A stretch of DNA of 64,000 bases from contig JAHBUS010000002.1 in NCBI GenBank assembly GCA_019637955.1, positions 124,001-188,000 of the forward strand. The letters are read 5' to 3'. The notes under the pieces are model-generated. The model worked only from the letters and a program-made list of their open reading frames with translations. It searched no databases and was not told the origin of the DNA. Each line of letters opens with the position of its first letter. Position 1 is the first letter of the stretch. The stretch is from Pseudobdellovibrionaceae bacterium (GTDB taxonomy: Bacteria; Bdellovibrionota; Bdellovibrionia; Bdellovibrionales; Bdellovibrionaceae). The translations under genes were made by a program, and so were the position numbers. This document shows positions 41,375 through 50,033 of this stretch, piece by piece.

Positions 41375-42748
41375 TTACAATTCGTGTGACAGCGGTCGGC
41401 GGGGCGCGCGGAAGTAAGTTCGCGGCGAGAGCGCCAGAAGATCGGCCAGTTTTGCCATGTAAACGCAGGCGTAACGGTCAACCTGGTAGGCAAAGTACGA
41501 CTCCTCATTTCCGGCGCGCATGATCTGACCCCAGTTGGCGTTGAAGTGCATTTGCTGACGTTTGATCAGCGCGGAGATCTGCCCGTCGATCTCGGCGATC
41601 TGTTTTTGCAGCGCCTCGACCTTGAGTTCATCGACTTTGGCCGAATCTTCAATTTTTAACGTCATCAAGTCGGTCATCTCGTCCTCGAAAGGCTCTTTTT
41701 TATGCATGAGATTTTCGATCTCGCGCGTGAGATGTTCGGTTTCTTTGTTGTGGCGGACTTCGTGCTCGAGTTCTTCGATCACCATGGCCGTGCGCCAGCC
41801 GCAGTCTTTTTTCAATCGCAGGATATCGCCATAAATGTGATCGCCGATATAAAGGATCTCGTCGCCCTGCAGATTGAGGTCGCGCGTAAAGGACCTCGCG
41901 CTGCCGCCCTGGTACACGCCAGGTTCCAAACGGCTCTCTTGATTGGTCATCGTGCCGTCTTGCACGTTGATCTTCAAAAAGCGCAGGTCATCGAAGAAGA
42001 AGCGCGGTTTCTGCGCGCTGACGACCACGAACTCGAAGAGTTCGGTCCAAGACTTGTGGTTTTTCAAGAAGGGATTGATCGCGTAATCGAGCAGGAGCTT
42101 CGTGTAATGGAAGTCCGAGTTCGTGACGATAAAAACCTTTTTCCCGTGCTGCTTAAATTTTTCCAGGCCCGCGACGGTGTCGGGATCCTTGATGATGAAT
42201 CGAGCCAAGTCCGTTTTGACGACATCTTTGAGTGAGCCGTCACGGTGCGCTTCGTCCAACGCCTGAAGGACGTCGTCGGCCATGACCGCGAAATCGGGCA
42301 GCTTGACGTCTTTGTTCTCTTCTTTCATCTCGACGATTTGCGAGTAAATGATCGCCAGAGACACCGAGAAGGTGGTGTCGATCGCCAGGTACTTCGAGTC
42401 CGACAAGTCGATGTAGGTCGACTGGTACGTCTTATTTTGCGTTTTGAAATCCAACGGGCGCAGGCCATGGTAGGTGGCGCGGATCGCCGAATGGCGGTTG
42501 AGTTTGATCAAATTTCCGCGCACGCGGTCGATCACCAAACCACGGATGGTCATGTTGAAATCAAAAGGCAGCGCGAGCACCTCTTCGGGGTAGCCGCGAG
42601 ATTTGACCAATTTTTCTTTGATCACCGAGTGCGCGAGCCGCTCGAACTCCTCGGAGTTGTAGCGGATCAGCGTGTGATCCATATCAAGACCCAAGTAACG
42701 GATCCGTTTCAAATTCAGGGTGCGATTCACATAAACTTTTGAGTGCAT
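41375..42748 (-). CDS. HAD-superfamily purine 5'-nucleotidase (NT5C2-like)
   Basis: A 457-residue HAD-IG family protein: LGLDMDHTLIRYNSEEFE at residues 19-36 carries the nucleophile Asp and the general acid, KVFIVTNSDFHYT near 205 is motif II, and ILYIGDHIYGDI near 295 is motif IV. Relatives are cytosolic IMP/GMP 5'-nucleotidases. A helical, charged region (about 325-390) probably forms the oligomer coiled coil. The enzyme would dephosphorylate purine monophosphates, useful where large amounts of foreign nucleotide are taken up. Followed closely upstream by the rhodanese gene. Confidence 0.85.
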   Translation of the reverse strand: MHSKVYVNRTLNLKRIRYLGLDMDHTLIRYNSEEFERLAHSVIKEKLVKSRGYPEEVLALPFDFNMTIRGLVIDRVRGNLIKLNRHSAIRATYHGLRPLDFKTQNKTYQSTYIDLSDSKYLAIDTTFSVSLAIIYSQIVEMKEENKDVKLPDFAVMADDVLQALDEAHRDGSLKDVVKTDLARFIIKDPDTVAGLEKFKQHGKKVFIVTNSDFHYTKLLLDYAINPFLKNHKSWTELFEFVVVSAQKPRFFFDDLRFLKINVQDGTMTNQESRLEPGVYQGGSARSFTRDLNLQGDEILYIGDHIYGDILRLKKDCGWRTAMVIEELEHEVRHNKETEHLTREIENLMHKKEPFEDEMTDLMTLKIEDSAKVDELKVEALQKQIAEIDGQISALIKRQQMHFNANWGQIMRAGNEESYFAYQVDRYACVYMAKLADLLALSPRTYFRAPRRPLSHEL

Positions 42749-42754
42749 GATTTT

Positions 42755-43111
42755 TTAAGCTTCCGTGGGCAGGTGCAGTTCGTTCCAGAGCAGCATGCCG
42801 CCCTTGAGGTTGAAGACGTCCTTGTAACCGTTGGCCATCGCGAACGAGGCCGCGCGGGCCGAGCGTCCACCGCTGCGGCAAACAAAAACGACGCTTTTAT
42901 CTTTGGGAAGTTCTTGAAGGTGATCGGGGAGGGTGTCGAGAACCATCAGTTTGGCGCCCGGGATGTGGCCGAGCTCGCCGGTGAATTCTTCGGGTTGACG
43001 GACATCGATCATCACCACCTGGTCTTTGACCTTCATGAGCTCTTTGGGGTCAATGTCGATAACCCCTTCGTAATGAAGATTTTCTTCACGACTTTCAAAA
43101 TTAAGAACCAT
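42755..43111 (-). CDS. single-domain rhodanese
   Basis: A 118-residue sulfurtransferase domain with VMIDVRQPEEF at residues 34-44 and the active loop VCRSGGRSARAA, whose Cys accepts sulfane sulphur. It is cytoplasmic. The ATG follows AGGAGG; an earlier in-frame ATG would add 23 residues without a ribosome site. It is the first gene of a two-gene unit with the 5'-nucleotidase. Confidence 0.88.
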   Translation of the reverse strand: MVLNFESREENLHYEGVIDIDPKELMKVKDQVVMIDVRQPEEFTGELGHIPGAKLMVLDTLPDHLQELPKDKSVVFVCRSGGRSARAASFAMANGYKDVFNLKGGMLLWNELHLPTEA

Positions 43112-43244
43112 AGTTCGCCTCCTGCGAAGAGTGATATTAGCACGACAGCTTATCACGTCCGCCCATTTGCGCGTCAGCAATATTGGCTGGCGCTTGGCAT
43201 TAGATGCGCTTAATCACTTAAGATTTCTCAGTTGATGAGCATTA

Positions 43245-43274
43245 TTGACGGGGCCTGAGGGAGGGCTGTTAGAT
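43245..43274 (+). promoter_or_regulatory. putative sigma-70-type promoter for the PIF1-like gene
   Basis: TTGACG and TTAGAT are separated by 18 bases, 22 bases upstream of the TTG start of the helicase gene. They lie within the 185-base gap to the divergent rhodanese gene. Both boxes match the consensus well (five and four of six). Nothing else was recognised in this gap. Confidence 0.5.
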
Positions 43275-43296
43275 TCACCGACGAGGACCTTTAGAT

Positions 43297-44553
43297 TTGG
43301 CTAAGAAAAAAGAAACCTTCCTGGCAGATTTGTCGCCCGAGCAGGCGCACGCACTCGAAATTCTTCAGAGTGGTGAGAACGTTTTTGTCACGGGCGGGGC
43401 GGGCTCGGGAAAGAGCTTTCTTTTGCGTCACTTCATGCGTGACTTGAATCCCAAAGAGTTTCCGATTTTGGCGTCGACCGGCGCGGCCGCGGTTCTCTTG
43501 GGAGGCCGCACCTTCCACTCTTTTTTTGGTCTTGGCATTATGGAAGGCGGGCCGGAGGCGACTTACGACCGCGCGGCCAACGACGCGCGCATCCGCAAGC
43601 GCCTCGCGCAAGTGGAAGGCTTCATTCTCGATGAAGTCTCGATGATCCCGGGCGTGGCCTTCGAGCTGGCCGAGCGCTTGGCGCGCACCGCCCGCGAATC
43701 TTCACTCCCGTGGGGCGGCATGCGCGTGATCGTGGTGGGCGACTTCGCGCAGCTTCCTCCCGTGACTCGCGGCGGTCCGCGCGACTGGGCTTTTTTGAAT
43801 CCCGTGTGGGACAAGTCGGGTTTCCAACCCGTGTGGCTCAAGCACAATCAGCGCGTGCGCGAGAGCGACTTCTTGGACGTGCTGGCCGACGTTCGTGACG
43901 GGAAAGTGACGCCGCGGGTGCGTGAGTATCTCGAGTCGCACATGCGTGAACACGACCAAGACGACAAGAGCATCCGTTTGTTCCCGCGCCGCGAGCAGTC
44001 CGAGATGTTCAATCAGCGTGAACTCGCCGAAATTCCGCAGCCCGAAGTCCACATCGACTCGATTTATCTCGGGCTCGACAAGCAGGTCGAGATGCTCAAG
44101 AAAACTTCACCGGTGCCGCCACGCCTCACCCTCAAGGTGGGCTGCCAAGTCATGTTTATTCAGAACGATCCGCAAAAGCGCTGGGTGAACGGCACGCGCG
44201 GCACGGTCGTCGAGATCGAGGCCGATAAGATCACCGTCGAGAAAGAGACGTTCCGTCACGTGACGGTCGAGAAAACCCAGTTTTCGATGATGGACGCCGA
44301 GGGCAAAGTGGTCGCGTCGGTGATCAACTTTCCGCTCGTTTTGGCCTACGCCACCACGATTCACAAATCGCAGGGCGCGACGCTCGATGAGCTGTGGGTG
44401 AACCTCTCGGCCCTCTGGGAGCCGGGACAGGCGTACGTGGCGCTCAGCCGACTCTCGAGCGGACGGGGATTGCGTCTTTTGGGCTGGAGCTCCAAGTCCT
44501 TTATGATTGACCCCAAAGTCCAAAATTTCTACAAAGATCTTCAGAGCGTTTAA
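43297..44553 (+). CDS. PIF1-like superfamily 1 DNA helicase
   Basis: A 418-residue helicase with Walker A VTGGAGSGKSFLL at residues 31-43, Walker B FILDEVSM, motif III VVGDFAQLPPV and the C-terminal UvrD-like motif TIHKSQGATLDELWV followed by AYVALSRLSS. This is the PIF1/RecD2-related ATPase type, which unwinds G-quadruplexes and forked DNA in other organisms. The chain is compact, consisting of the motor core only. The start is TTG after GAGGA. hppD follows 10 bases later, so the two share a transcript. Confidence 0.88.
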   Translation: MAKKKETFLADLSPEQAHALEILQSGENVFVTGGAGSGKSFLLRHFMRDLNPKEFPILASTGAAAVLLGGRTFHSFFGLGIMEGGPEATYDRAANDARIRKRLAQVEGFILDEVSMIPGVAFELAERLARTARESSLPWGGMRVIVVGDFAQLPPVTRGGPRDWAFLNPVWDKSGFQPVWLKHNQRVRESDFLDVLADVRDGKVTPRVREYLESHMREHDQDDKSIRLFPRREQSEMFNQRELAEIPQPEVHIDSIYLGLDKQVEMLKKTSPVPPRLTLKVGCQVMFIQNDPQKRWVNGTRGTVVEIEADKITVEKETFRHVTVEKTQFSMMDAEGKVVASVINFPLVLAYATTIHKSQGATLDELWVNLSALWEPGQAYVALSRLSSGRGLRLLGWSSKSFMIDPKVQNFYKDLQSV

Positions 44554-44563
44554 GGAGGCCACC

Positions 44564-45625
44564 ATGGCGCAAGTGACGAATGAGACCGCGAATCCGATGG
44601 GTTTGAATGGTGTTGATTTTGTGGAGTACGCGGGAGCGGAGGCTTCGCATTTTGAAAAACTGTTCCTCGGCTACGGCTTCAAAAAAGTCGGTGAGATTCC
44701 CGGTAAAAAGATTTCTCTGTACCGTCAAGGCCGCGTGAACTTCATCATCAACGCCGAGCCCGGCACCTTCGCGGCGGCCTTCGCTCAAGCCCATGGCCCT
44801 TCGATTTGTTCGACCGGCTTCATCGTGAAGGACGCGCAAAAAGCTTACGACCTCGCGGTTCAACGTGGTGCTAAGCCTTACAAAGGTTCGGACACCGACA
44901 AGGGCGCGACGCCCTTCCTCGCCGTTTACGGCATTGGCGACTCGCTGGTTTACTTCATGGACGAGTCGGCTTCAAAAAAACTGTACAACGACATTTTCAA
45001 AGTGAAGCCCGAAGACGCGGCTCCCGTGGGACTTGGCTTCTCGATCGTGGATCACTTCACCAACAATGTTCCCAAAGGTGAAATGGACAAATGGGCGGAC
45101 TTCTACACGAACGTGTTCGATTTCCGCGAGACCAAATATTTCGACATCCGCGGCAAGCAAACCGGTCTTCTCTCGAAAGTGATGCGCTCGCCTTGCGGGC
45201 TGTTCGCGGTGCCGATCAACGAGCCCTCCGACGACAAATCGCAAATCCAAGAGTACCTCGACGAATACAAGGGCTCGGGTATCCAGCACGTGGCCCTGCT
45301 CACCGACAACATCATCAAGACTCTCGAGTCGCTGCGCATGAACAAGCTCGACTTCTTGGCCTCGCCGCCCTCGACGTACTACCGCCAACTCAAAGAGCGT
45401 TTGCCGGCGGTGTCCGAAGATCTGGGCCACCTCGAAAAGAATGCGATCCTGGTGGATGGCGATCACGACGGCTATCTTCTTCAGATTTTCTCGAAGAACA
45501 TCATCGGTCCCATTTTCTTCGAGGTGATTCAGCGCAAAGGTCACGATGGTTTTGGTAATGGCAACTTCCAGGCCTTGTTCGATGCGATCGAAGCCGATCA
45601 GCGCGAACGTGGCTACTTGAAGTGA
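44564..45625 (+). CDS. hppD: 4-hydroxyphenylpyruvate dioxygenase
   Basis: A 353-residue two-domain vicinal-oxygen-chelate enzyme converting 4-hydroxyphenylpyruvate to homogentisate. The C-terminal half supplies the iron ligands: VDHF (first His), GIQHVAL (second His) and FFEVIQRKGHDGFGNGNF (Glu). It starts after a strong AAGGAGG site. hmgA follows 31 bases downstream, giving two consecutive steps of tyrosine catabolism. Confidence 0.95.
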   Translation: MAQVTNETANPMGLNGVDFVEYAGAEASHFEKLFLGYGFKKVGEIPGKKISLYRQGRVNFIINAEPGTFAAAFAQAHGPSICSTGFIVKDAQKAYDLAVQRGAKPYKGSDTDKGATPFLAVYGIGDSLVYFMDESASKKLYNDIFKVKPEDAAPVGLGFSIVDHFTNNVPKGEMDKWADFYTNVFDFRETKYFDIRGKQTGLLSKVMRSPCGLFAVPINEPSDDKSQIQEYLDEYKGSGIQHVALLTDNIIKTLESLRMNKLDFLASPPSTYYRQLKERLPAVSEDLGHLEKNAILVDGDHDGYLLQIFSKNIIGPIFFEVIQRKGHDGFGNGNFQALFDAIEADQRERGYLK

Positions 45626-45656
45626 TCTCTTAATTTCGTCGCTCCGGAGGTTCGGT

Positions 45657-46763
45657 ATGTTTCAGTACTCGCAAGGCAAGCACACCACGCAAGGCCACAA
45701 AGGCATTCCCGAAGGTTGCTACGAAGAGGAGCAGGGGCGTAAAGGGTTCTTCGGACCCGTCTCGCACATCATCAAGCCCGAGGCTTCGACCCGATGGACC
45801 AACATCGACGGGCCGCTGCGCCCGCACCTGTTCGATGCCGTGAAGATGCCGCAAATCTGGGGCGCTTGGCAGCGCATGTTCTACAACTCGGACGTGGTCG
45901 TTTACAATTATCACGACAAACGCACCGAAAAGACGCTCACCCACGCGTTCCGCAATGCCGATGGCGAAACTCTGTATTTCTGTCACAAGGGCTCGGGCCA
46001 GGTGTTCACCGAGTTCGGTTTGCTCAAGTTCACCGCCGGTTCGTACGTGATGATTCCCAAATGCACGACCCACACCTTCTTGTTCGAAGAGGACACGCAA
46101 TTTTTGGTGATCGAAAACCGCAGCTCGATGTTCCGTGAGCCCGAGCGCGGCATGGTCGGCCGCAACGCCGTTTATGATCTTGCGGCTTTGGGAACTCCCG
46201 ATCTCGAAGCGATGAAATCGCTCAAAGCGGCGACGGGCACCAACGTGACCGAGATTTTCGTCAAACGTTGGGACCAATTCACCAAGTTCTCTTACGGCGG
46301 CTGCTACTTCGACACCGTCGGTTGGAAGGGCGACTTCTTTCCGTTCACGTTGCACATCAAAGACCTGATGCCGCTCTTGAGCGCGCGCGTGCACTTGCCG
46401 CCCTCGGCGCACACCACGTTTGCCGCGAACGGCTTTGTCGTGTGCACGTTCTTGCCTCGCCCGCTTGAGACCGATGCGGATGCGCTCAAGGTTCCGTTCT
46501 ACCATCAGAATATCGATTACGATGAAGTGCTCTTCTATCACGACGGCAACTTCTTCTCGCGCGACAATTTGCACGCGGGGATGCTGACGCTGCACCCGGC
46601 GGGATTTCCTCACGGACCCCATCCCAAAGCGATGAAGAACATCGGCACCAAGACCCACACCGATGAAGTCGCGGTGATGATCGATTCGTGGCAGACGCTC
46701 AACATCGATCCCGAATTCGCCAAAGTCGAAGTTCCCGAATACTGGCAAAGCTGGAGCAAATGA
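45657..46763 (+). CDS. hmgA: homogentisate 1,2-dioxygenase
   Basis: A 368-residue cupin-type dioxygenase that opens homogentisate to maleylacetoacetate. It matches the shorter bacterial form: FYNSDVVVYNYH near 80, the HKGSGQVFTEFGLL cupin strand, and the C-terminal metal and substrate region LHPAGFPHGPHP with nearby Glu. The start follows GGAGG. The last two enzymes of the route (maleylacetoacetate isomerase and fumarylacetoacetase) are not in the window. Confidence 0.93.
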   Translation: MFQYSQGKHTTQGHKGIPEGCYEEEQGRKGFFGPVSHIIKPEASTRWTNIDGPLRPHLFDAVKMPQIWGAWQRMFYNSDVVVYNYHDKRTEKTLTHAFRNADGETLYFCHKGSGQVFTEFGLLKFTAGSYVMIPKCTTHTFLFEEDTQFLVIENRSSMFREPERGMVGRNAVYDLAALGTPDLEAMKSLKAATGTNVTEIFVKRWDQFTKFSYGGCYFDTVGWKGDFFPFTLHIKDLMPLLSARVHLPPSAHTTFAANGFVVCTFLPRPLETDADALKVPFYHQNIDYDEVLFYHDGNFFSRDNLHAGMLTLHPAGFPHGPHPKAMKNIGTKTHTDEVAVMIDSWQTLNIDPEFAKVEVPEYWQSWSK

Positions 46764-47956
46764 GCGAATGGCTCCGGCTCCACTTTGCGGAGCTCGTTCC
46801 TTTTCCCGCTCTCGGAGACCGGCTCACTGACGAGCAGGCGCTGCAACTTGCGGTTCAACAGGCCTTCGAGGGTTACGGCTTCACCGCGCCGAACCCGGCC
46901 GTTGGCTGCGTGATCCTGGACTCAAAAAATCAATTCATCAGCATGGGTTATCACCACCGCGCGGGCGAAGGTCACGCCGAGGCGCTGGCGCTCGCGGGTC
47001 TGCGCGAAGGACAAAGCTTGAAGGGCGCGCGCGTCTTCGTGACGCTTGAGCCCTGCGCGCATGAGGGGCGCACACCGTCGTGCGCGAAGGCCCTCGCCAA
47101 AACCGAGGTGAGCGAAGTCCTCGCGGTGCTTCGCGATCCGAACCCGCTCGTCTCGGGACAAGGTTTCGAAATTTTGAAGGCGGCCGGTAAAAAAGTGCGT
47201 TGCCTCGAAGCCGAGGGCTCGGCGCATGAGCCGCTCATCGAAGCCGCGCGTGCGGTCTGCGAATTCTTTCTCACCAACTTCGCCGACAAGCGGCCCTTCG
47301 TTTCGTTGAAAGTCGCGACCTCGCTCGACGGCATGATGGGCCTTCGCAACGGTCAGAGTCAGTGGCTGACGTCGCCGGCGTCCCGCGATTTTGCGCGTTT
47401 CTTGCGGGGTGCTCACGAGGCGTGCTTGGTCGGCAAACAAACCGTTCTCAAAGACAACCCTCGCTTGGACGCTCGGGACACACGTTTCGCGAAAGAGTCG
47501 CGGCACGTGGTGATTTTGGACTCCAAGGGAGAGCTGCTCACCAAGCCCGACCTGCAGCTCTTCAAAACGCACTCGGCGCAAAACATCTGGATCGCGGTGG
47601 GCCCCGAATCGGTTCACAAAGCCTCGAGCCTCGCGCAAGTCCTTCTTGTCGAAGAGCAAATCTCACCGGCCGAGTACCTGAAAAAAACTTTGAAGGCCTT
47701 ATGGGAGCGTCAGATCCGCTCCATCTGGATTGAGGGTGGAGCTCAGACGCTGAGTTCGGCATTGGGGGCGGGCATCGGCGACCGGTTGTGGCTCTTTCAG
47801 GGGCCGCATCTCTTGGGCGGCCGGCATGGGCGCTCTTGGACCGAGTCTTGGGGGTCCGAGCACATGGCAGAAAGACGGACTTTGGGCGCGGTCAGGCACC
47901 TTGCATTAGGACCCGACCACGTGACCACCGGCCGTATGATCATATCTAAGACATGA
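46760..47956 (+). CDS. ribD: riboflavin deaminase/reductase
   Basis: A 398-residue bifunctional enzyme of riboflavin synthesis. The deaminase half (residues 25-165) has the zinc site HAEALA and PCAHEGRTPSC. The reductase half (about 175-398) has VSLKVATSLDGMMG and EGGAQTLSSAL. RibD usually sits with ribB/ribE/ribH; here it overlaps the hmgA stop by 4 bases in a tyrosine-catabolism unit, and no other rib gene is visible. The start follows GGAG. It is slightly longer at the N-terminus than average. Confidence 0.93.
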   Translation: MSEWLRLHFAELVPFPALGDRLTDEQALQLAVQQAFEGYGFTAPNPAVGCVILDSKNQFISMGYHHRAGEGHAEALALAGLREGQSLKGARVFVTLEPCAHEGRTPSCAKALAKTEVSEVLAVLRDPNPLVSGQGFEILKAAGKKVRCLEAEGSAHEPLIEAARAVCEFFLTNFADKRPFVSLKVATSLDGMMGLRNGQSQWLTSPASRDFARFLRGAHEACLVGKQTVLKDNPRLDARDTRFAKESRHVVILDSKGELLTKPDLQLFKTHSAQNIWIAVGPESVHKASSLAQVLLVEEQISPAEYLKKTLKALWERQIRSIWIEGGAQTLSSALGAGIGDRLWLFQGPHLLGGRHGRSWTESWGSEHMAERRTLGAVRHLALGPDHVTTGRMIISKT

Positions 47957-48056
47957 AAATAATTTAGGTTTCTTTGATCTAGGATCGAACTTACAAGAAT
48001 TGGTGAAGTCGATATGCGCGGCGCAACATGGACCTGTCGTCGCGGGCGAGATCCGG

Positions 48057-48062
48057 TATACT
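48057..48062 (+). promoter_or_regulatory. possible -10 box of a short-leader transcript
   Basis: TATACT lies with its last base 8 bases upstream of an ATG that has no ribosome binding site. If it is a -10 element, transcription would begin at or next to that ATG, giving a leaderless mRNA. A matching -35 was not convincing. Confidence 0.25.
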
Positions 48063-48069
48063 GCCATCA

Positions 48070-48510
48070 ATGGGTGACGATAGTAGTCGGAGACAAACAC
48101 GGTCTTCGCGAAATTCTGAAAGTTCTCTCCTGCAATCCTTAAAAACTGATTGGCAGATGTTCTGGCAAAGCTTGGTCGGCGACGACGAATCGGAGGCGGA
48201 GCCGGACGCTTTTGTCAGTGGACGCCTGGAGGCTTTGTCTCCGGATCAGGTCCGCGAATTGACGCGCGTTTTGAGCCAGGACCGTAAAAAGCTCAACCAA
48301 AAGCTCGAAAGCATCCAAAAAGAGATCGATCTCAATTCGGTGAAGCTCGAGTCCTTGCGCTTGGTCGGCGGCAACGTCGAAGAGACCGTTCAGCGTCTCA
48401 ACACGTTGAGCGACATGGGGCAAAGCATGAGCGAAGAGCTCGCGCGTTTGAACGAAAAGATCAAACTGGCGCGCAAGTCCGAAGTCATCGGATCGCGGCG
48501 GGTGCGCTGA
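48070..48510 (+). CDS. coiled-coil protein of unknown function
   Basis: A 146-residue hydrophilic protein. Residues 1-25 are Ser/Arg-rich and probably disordered. Residues 60-135 show heptad-like helices (RKKLNQKLESIQKEIDLNSVKLESL and VEETVQRLNTLSDMGQSMSEELARLNEKI), predicting a coiled coil. There is no signal peptide. The start is uncertain: this ATG has no ribosome site but lies just after a possible -10 box, and an ATG 14 codons upstream is the alternative. It overlaps the next gene by one base. Confidence 0.55.
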   Translation: MGDDSSRRQTRSSRNSESSLLQSLKTDWQMFWQSLVGDDESEAEPDAFVSGRLEALSPDQVRELTRVLSQDRKKLNQKLESIQKEIDLNSVKLESLRLVGGNVEETVQRLNTLSDMGQSMSEELARLNEKIKLARKSEVIGSRRVR

Positions 48511-48974
48511 TGCGCGGGTGGGTGTTCGCCGGACTTCTTTTTGTCGGTTCGGCCCAGGCCACCTCTTTTGCTCCCATGTCCATGAAAGAACGGGTTCAAT
48601 CCAGCGATCTGATCATTGAGGTCGAAACCGAGCATGTCGACTGCCGCACGCCCGAGGGTAAAGTCCTTGAGCCCGGCAAAGACTGTACGGGCCCCGGCGT
48701 GAACAACAGGCTTCACTACGTCGCCAAAGCCGGGAACGTGCTGTTCAAACGCGGCTCGATCCAAGTGCCCGAAAAGATTGAATTCAGCTTCCAGGGAATG
48801 GGAATCACCACCGTTCCGGATGATGGCTACAAATTTGAAAAAGGCGCCCGCATTTATTTTTTACGCCAGGTTCAAGATCAGTTGATTCCGCTTCACGAGG
48901 CCTTTTTTGACGCCCGCATGGACGATAAAAAAGAAATCCTCGCGTTGATTAAAAAATCCAAAAAAAGAAAATAA
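48510..48974 (+). CDS. small secreted protein of unknown function
   Basis: A 154-residue protein with a signal peptide (hydrophobic 4-17, cleavage near AQAT). The mature part is beta-rich with two Cys (VDCRTPEG and KDCTGPG) close together, likely a disulphide loop, and a very basic C-terminus (KKSKKRK). The start codon overlaps the preceding stop by one base, so the coiled-coil protein and this one are made together. It converges with the metallo-beta-lactamase gene, 3 bases apart. Confidence 0.6.
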   Translation: MRGWVFAGLLFVGSAQATSFAPMSMKERVQSSDLIIEVETEHVDCRTPEGKVLEPGKDCTGPGVNNRLHYVAKAGNVLFKRGSIQVPEKIEFSFQGMGITTVPDDGYKFEKGARIYFLRQVQDQLIPLHEAFFDARMDDKKEILALIKKSKKRK

Positions 48975-48977
48975 AAG

Positions 48978-50027
48978 TCAGAACGATTTGAAGACCCAGC
49001 TCTCGCCTTGATCGAGAGCCTTGAAGGCTTCGGGCGCGACACCTGATTTCACCATCGCTTCTTTCAGATGCTGGGTGGGCTCATCGATGCCTTCATCGGT
49101 GAGTTGAAACGTGCCGAAGTGGATGCCGAGGGCCTTTTTTGCCGCCAAATCTAAAAAGGCGCGGACCGCCTCCTCGGGATTCATGTGATAGTCCTTCATG
49201 AACCAACGAGGTTCGTAAGCGCCGATCGGTAAAAAGGCCAAATCGGGAGAGCCCCAACGCTCACGGATCTTGAGAAAGTGATCGGCGTACCCGGTGTCGC
49301 CGGCGAAATAGATTTTGCGGCCTTGAACGTCGATGCCGTAAGAGCCCCACAGGCATTTGAAGCGGTCGTTGAGCCAGCGTCCCGACCAGTGCATCGCCGG
49401 CATGAAGGTGATCTTGGCCCCGCCGATCTCGTTGGTCTGCCACCAGTCCATCTCGTGCACGTTCTCGATGCCGTTCTCGTTCAACAGTTTGCCGTCACCC
49501 AAGCCCACGTAGAACTGGGGTTTGAATTTTTGGTTCAGGCGCTTGAGGGTCTCGAGGTCGAGATGGTCGTAGTGATTATGCGAAACCAGCACGGCATGAA
49601 TCGTCGGCAGTTTGTCGAAATCAAGCCCGGGCTCGCGTGCGCGCTTGGGACCGATCCACGTGAAGGGACTCACGCGTTCAGACCAAACGGGGTCGGTCAA
49701 AAAATTGAACGATTCGGTTTGCACCAAAACGGTGGCGTGGTTCACGAACGTGATGGCGACTTCGCCCGGTCCCAAAGATTGCAAGCGGGGTGCGTAGGAC
49801 TTGTTCTCAACCTTGACCGGCCACTTTTTCGGGTCGGCCGTCCAACGCCACTTGAGCACGCTCCAAAAACCTTTGGAAGGCGTGTGTCCGGGATTGAAGT
49901 AATGGGAACCGTCAAAGTGATCGCTGCGGGCGCTCTCTTCGCGAGAGGCGCAGGCCGACAACGAAGTCATGCAGAGGGTCCCAAGGAGAATTTTTTTGGT
50001 TTTGTCTTTGAAAAGCTGAAGCACCAA
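48978..50027 (-). CDS. metallo-beta-lactamase-fold lipoprotein (NAPE-PLD/RomA-like)
   Basis: A 349-residue protein with an N-terminal signal and lipobox LSAC at about residue 25. The metal site is complete: SHNHYDHLD (HxHxDH), a later His in MPAMHWSGRW, FAGDTGY (bridging Asp) and GIHFGTF. The insert with PVWSERVSPFTWIGPKR is typical of the RomA/NAPE-hydrolysing phospholipase D group, so a lipid phosphodiester substrate at the envelope is plausible. The start is uncertain: TTG or the adjacent GTG, neither with a good ribosome site. It follows the TrmJ-like gene by 6 bases. Confidence 0.8.
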   Translation of the reverse strand: MVLQLFKDKTKKILLGTLCMTSLSACASREESARSDHFDGSHYFNPGHTPSKGFWSVLKWRWTADPKKWPVKVENKSYAPRLQSLGPGEVAITFVNHATVLVQTESFNFLTDPVWSERVSPFTWIGPKRAREPGLDFDKLPTIHAVLVSHNHYDHLDLETLKRLNQKFKPQFYVGLGDGKLLNENGIENVHEMDWWQTNEIGGAKITFMPAMHWSGRWLNDRFKCLWGSYGIDVQGRKIYFAGDTGYADHFLKIRERWGSPDLAFLPIGAYEPRWFMKDYHMNPEEAVRAFLDLAAKKALGIHFGTFQLTDEGIDEPTQHLKEAMVKSGVAPEAFKALDQGESWVFKSF

Positions 50028-50033
50028 AAAATT

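Noticed and set aside
47886-47900. Half-site GGTCAGGCACCTT of the palindromic repeat inside ribD
   Set aside because: Only one arm matches and it lies within a conserved coding region.
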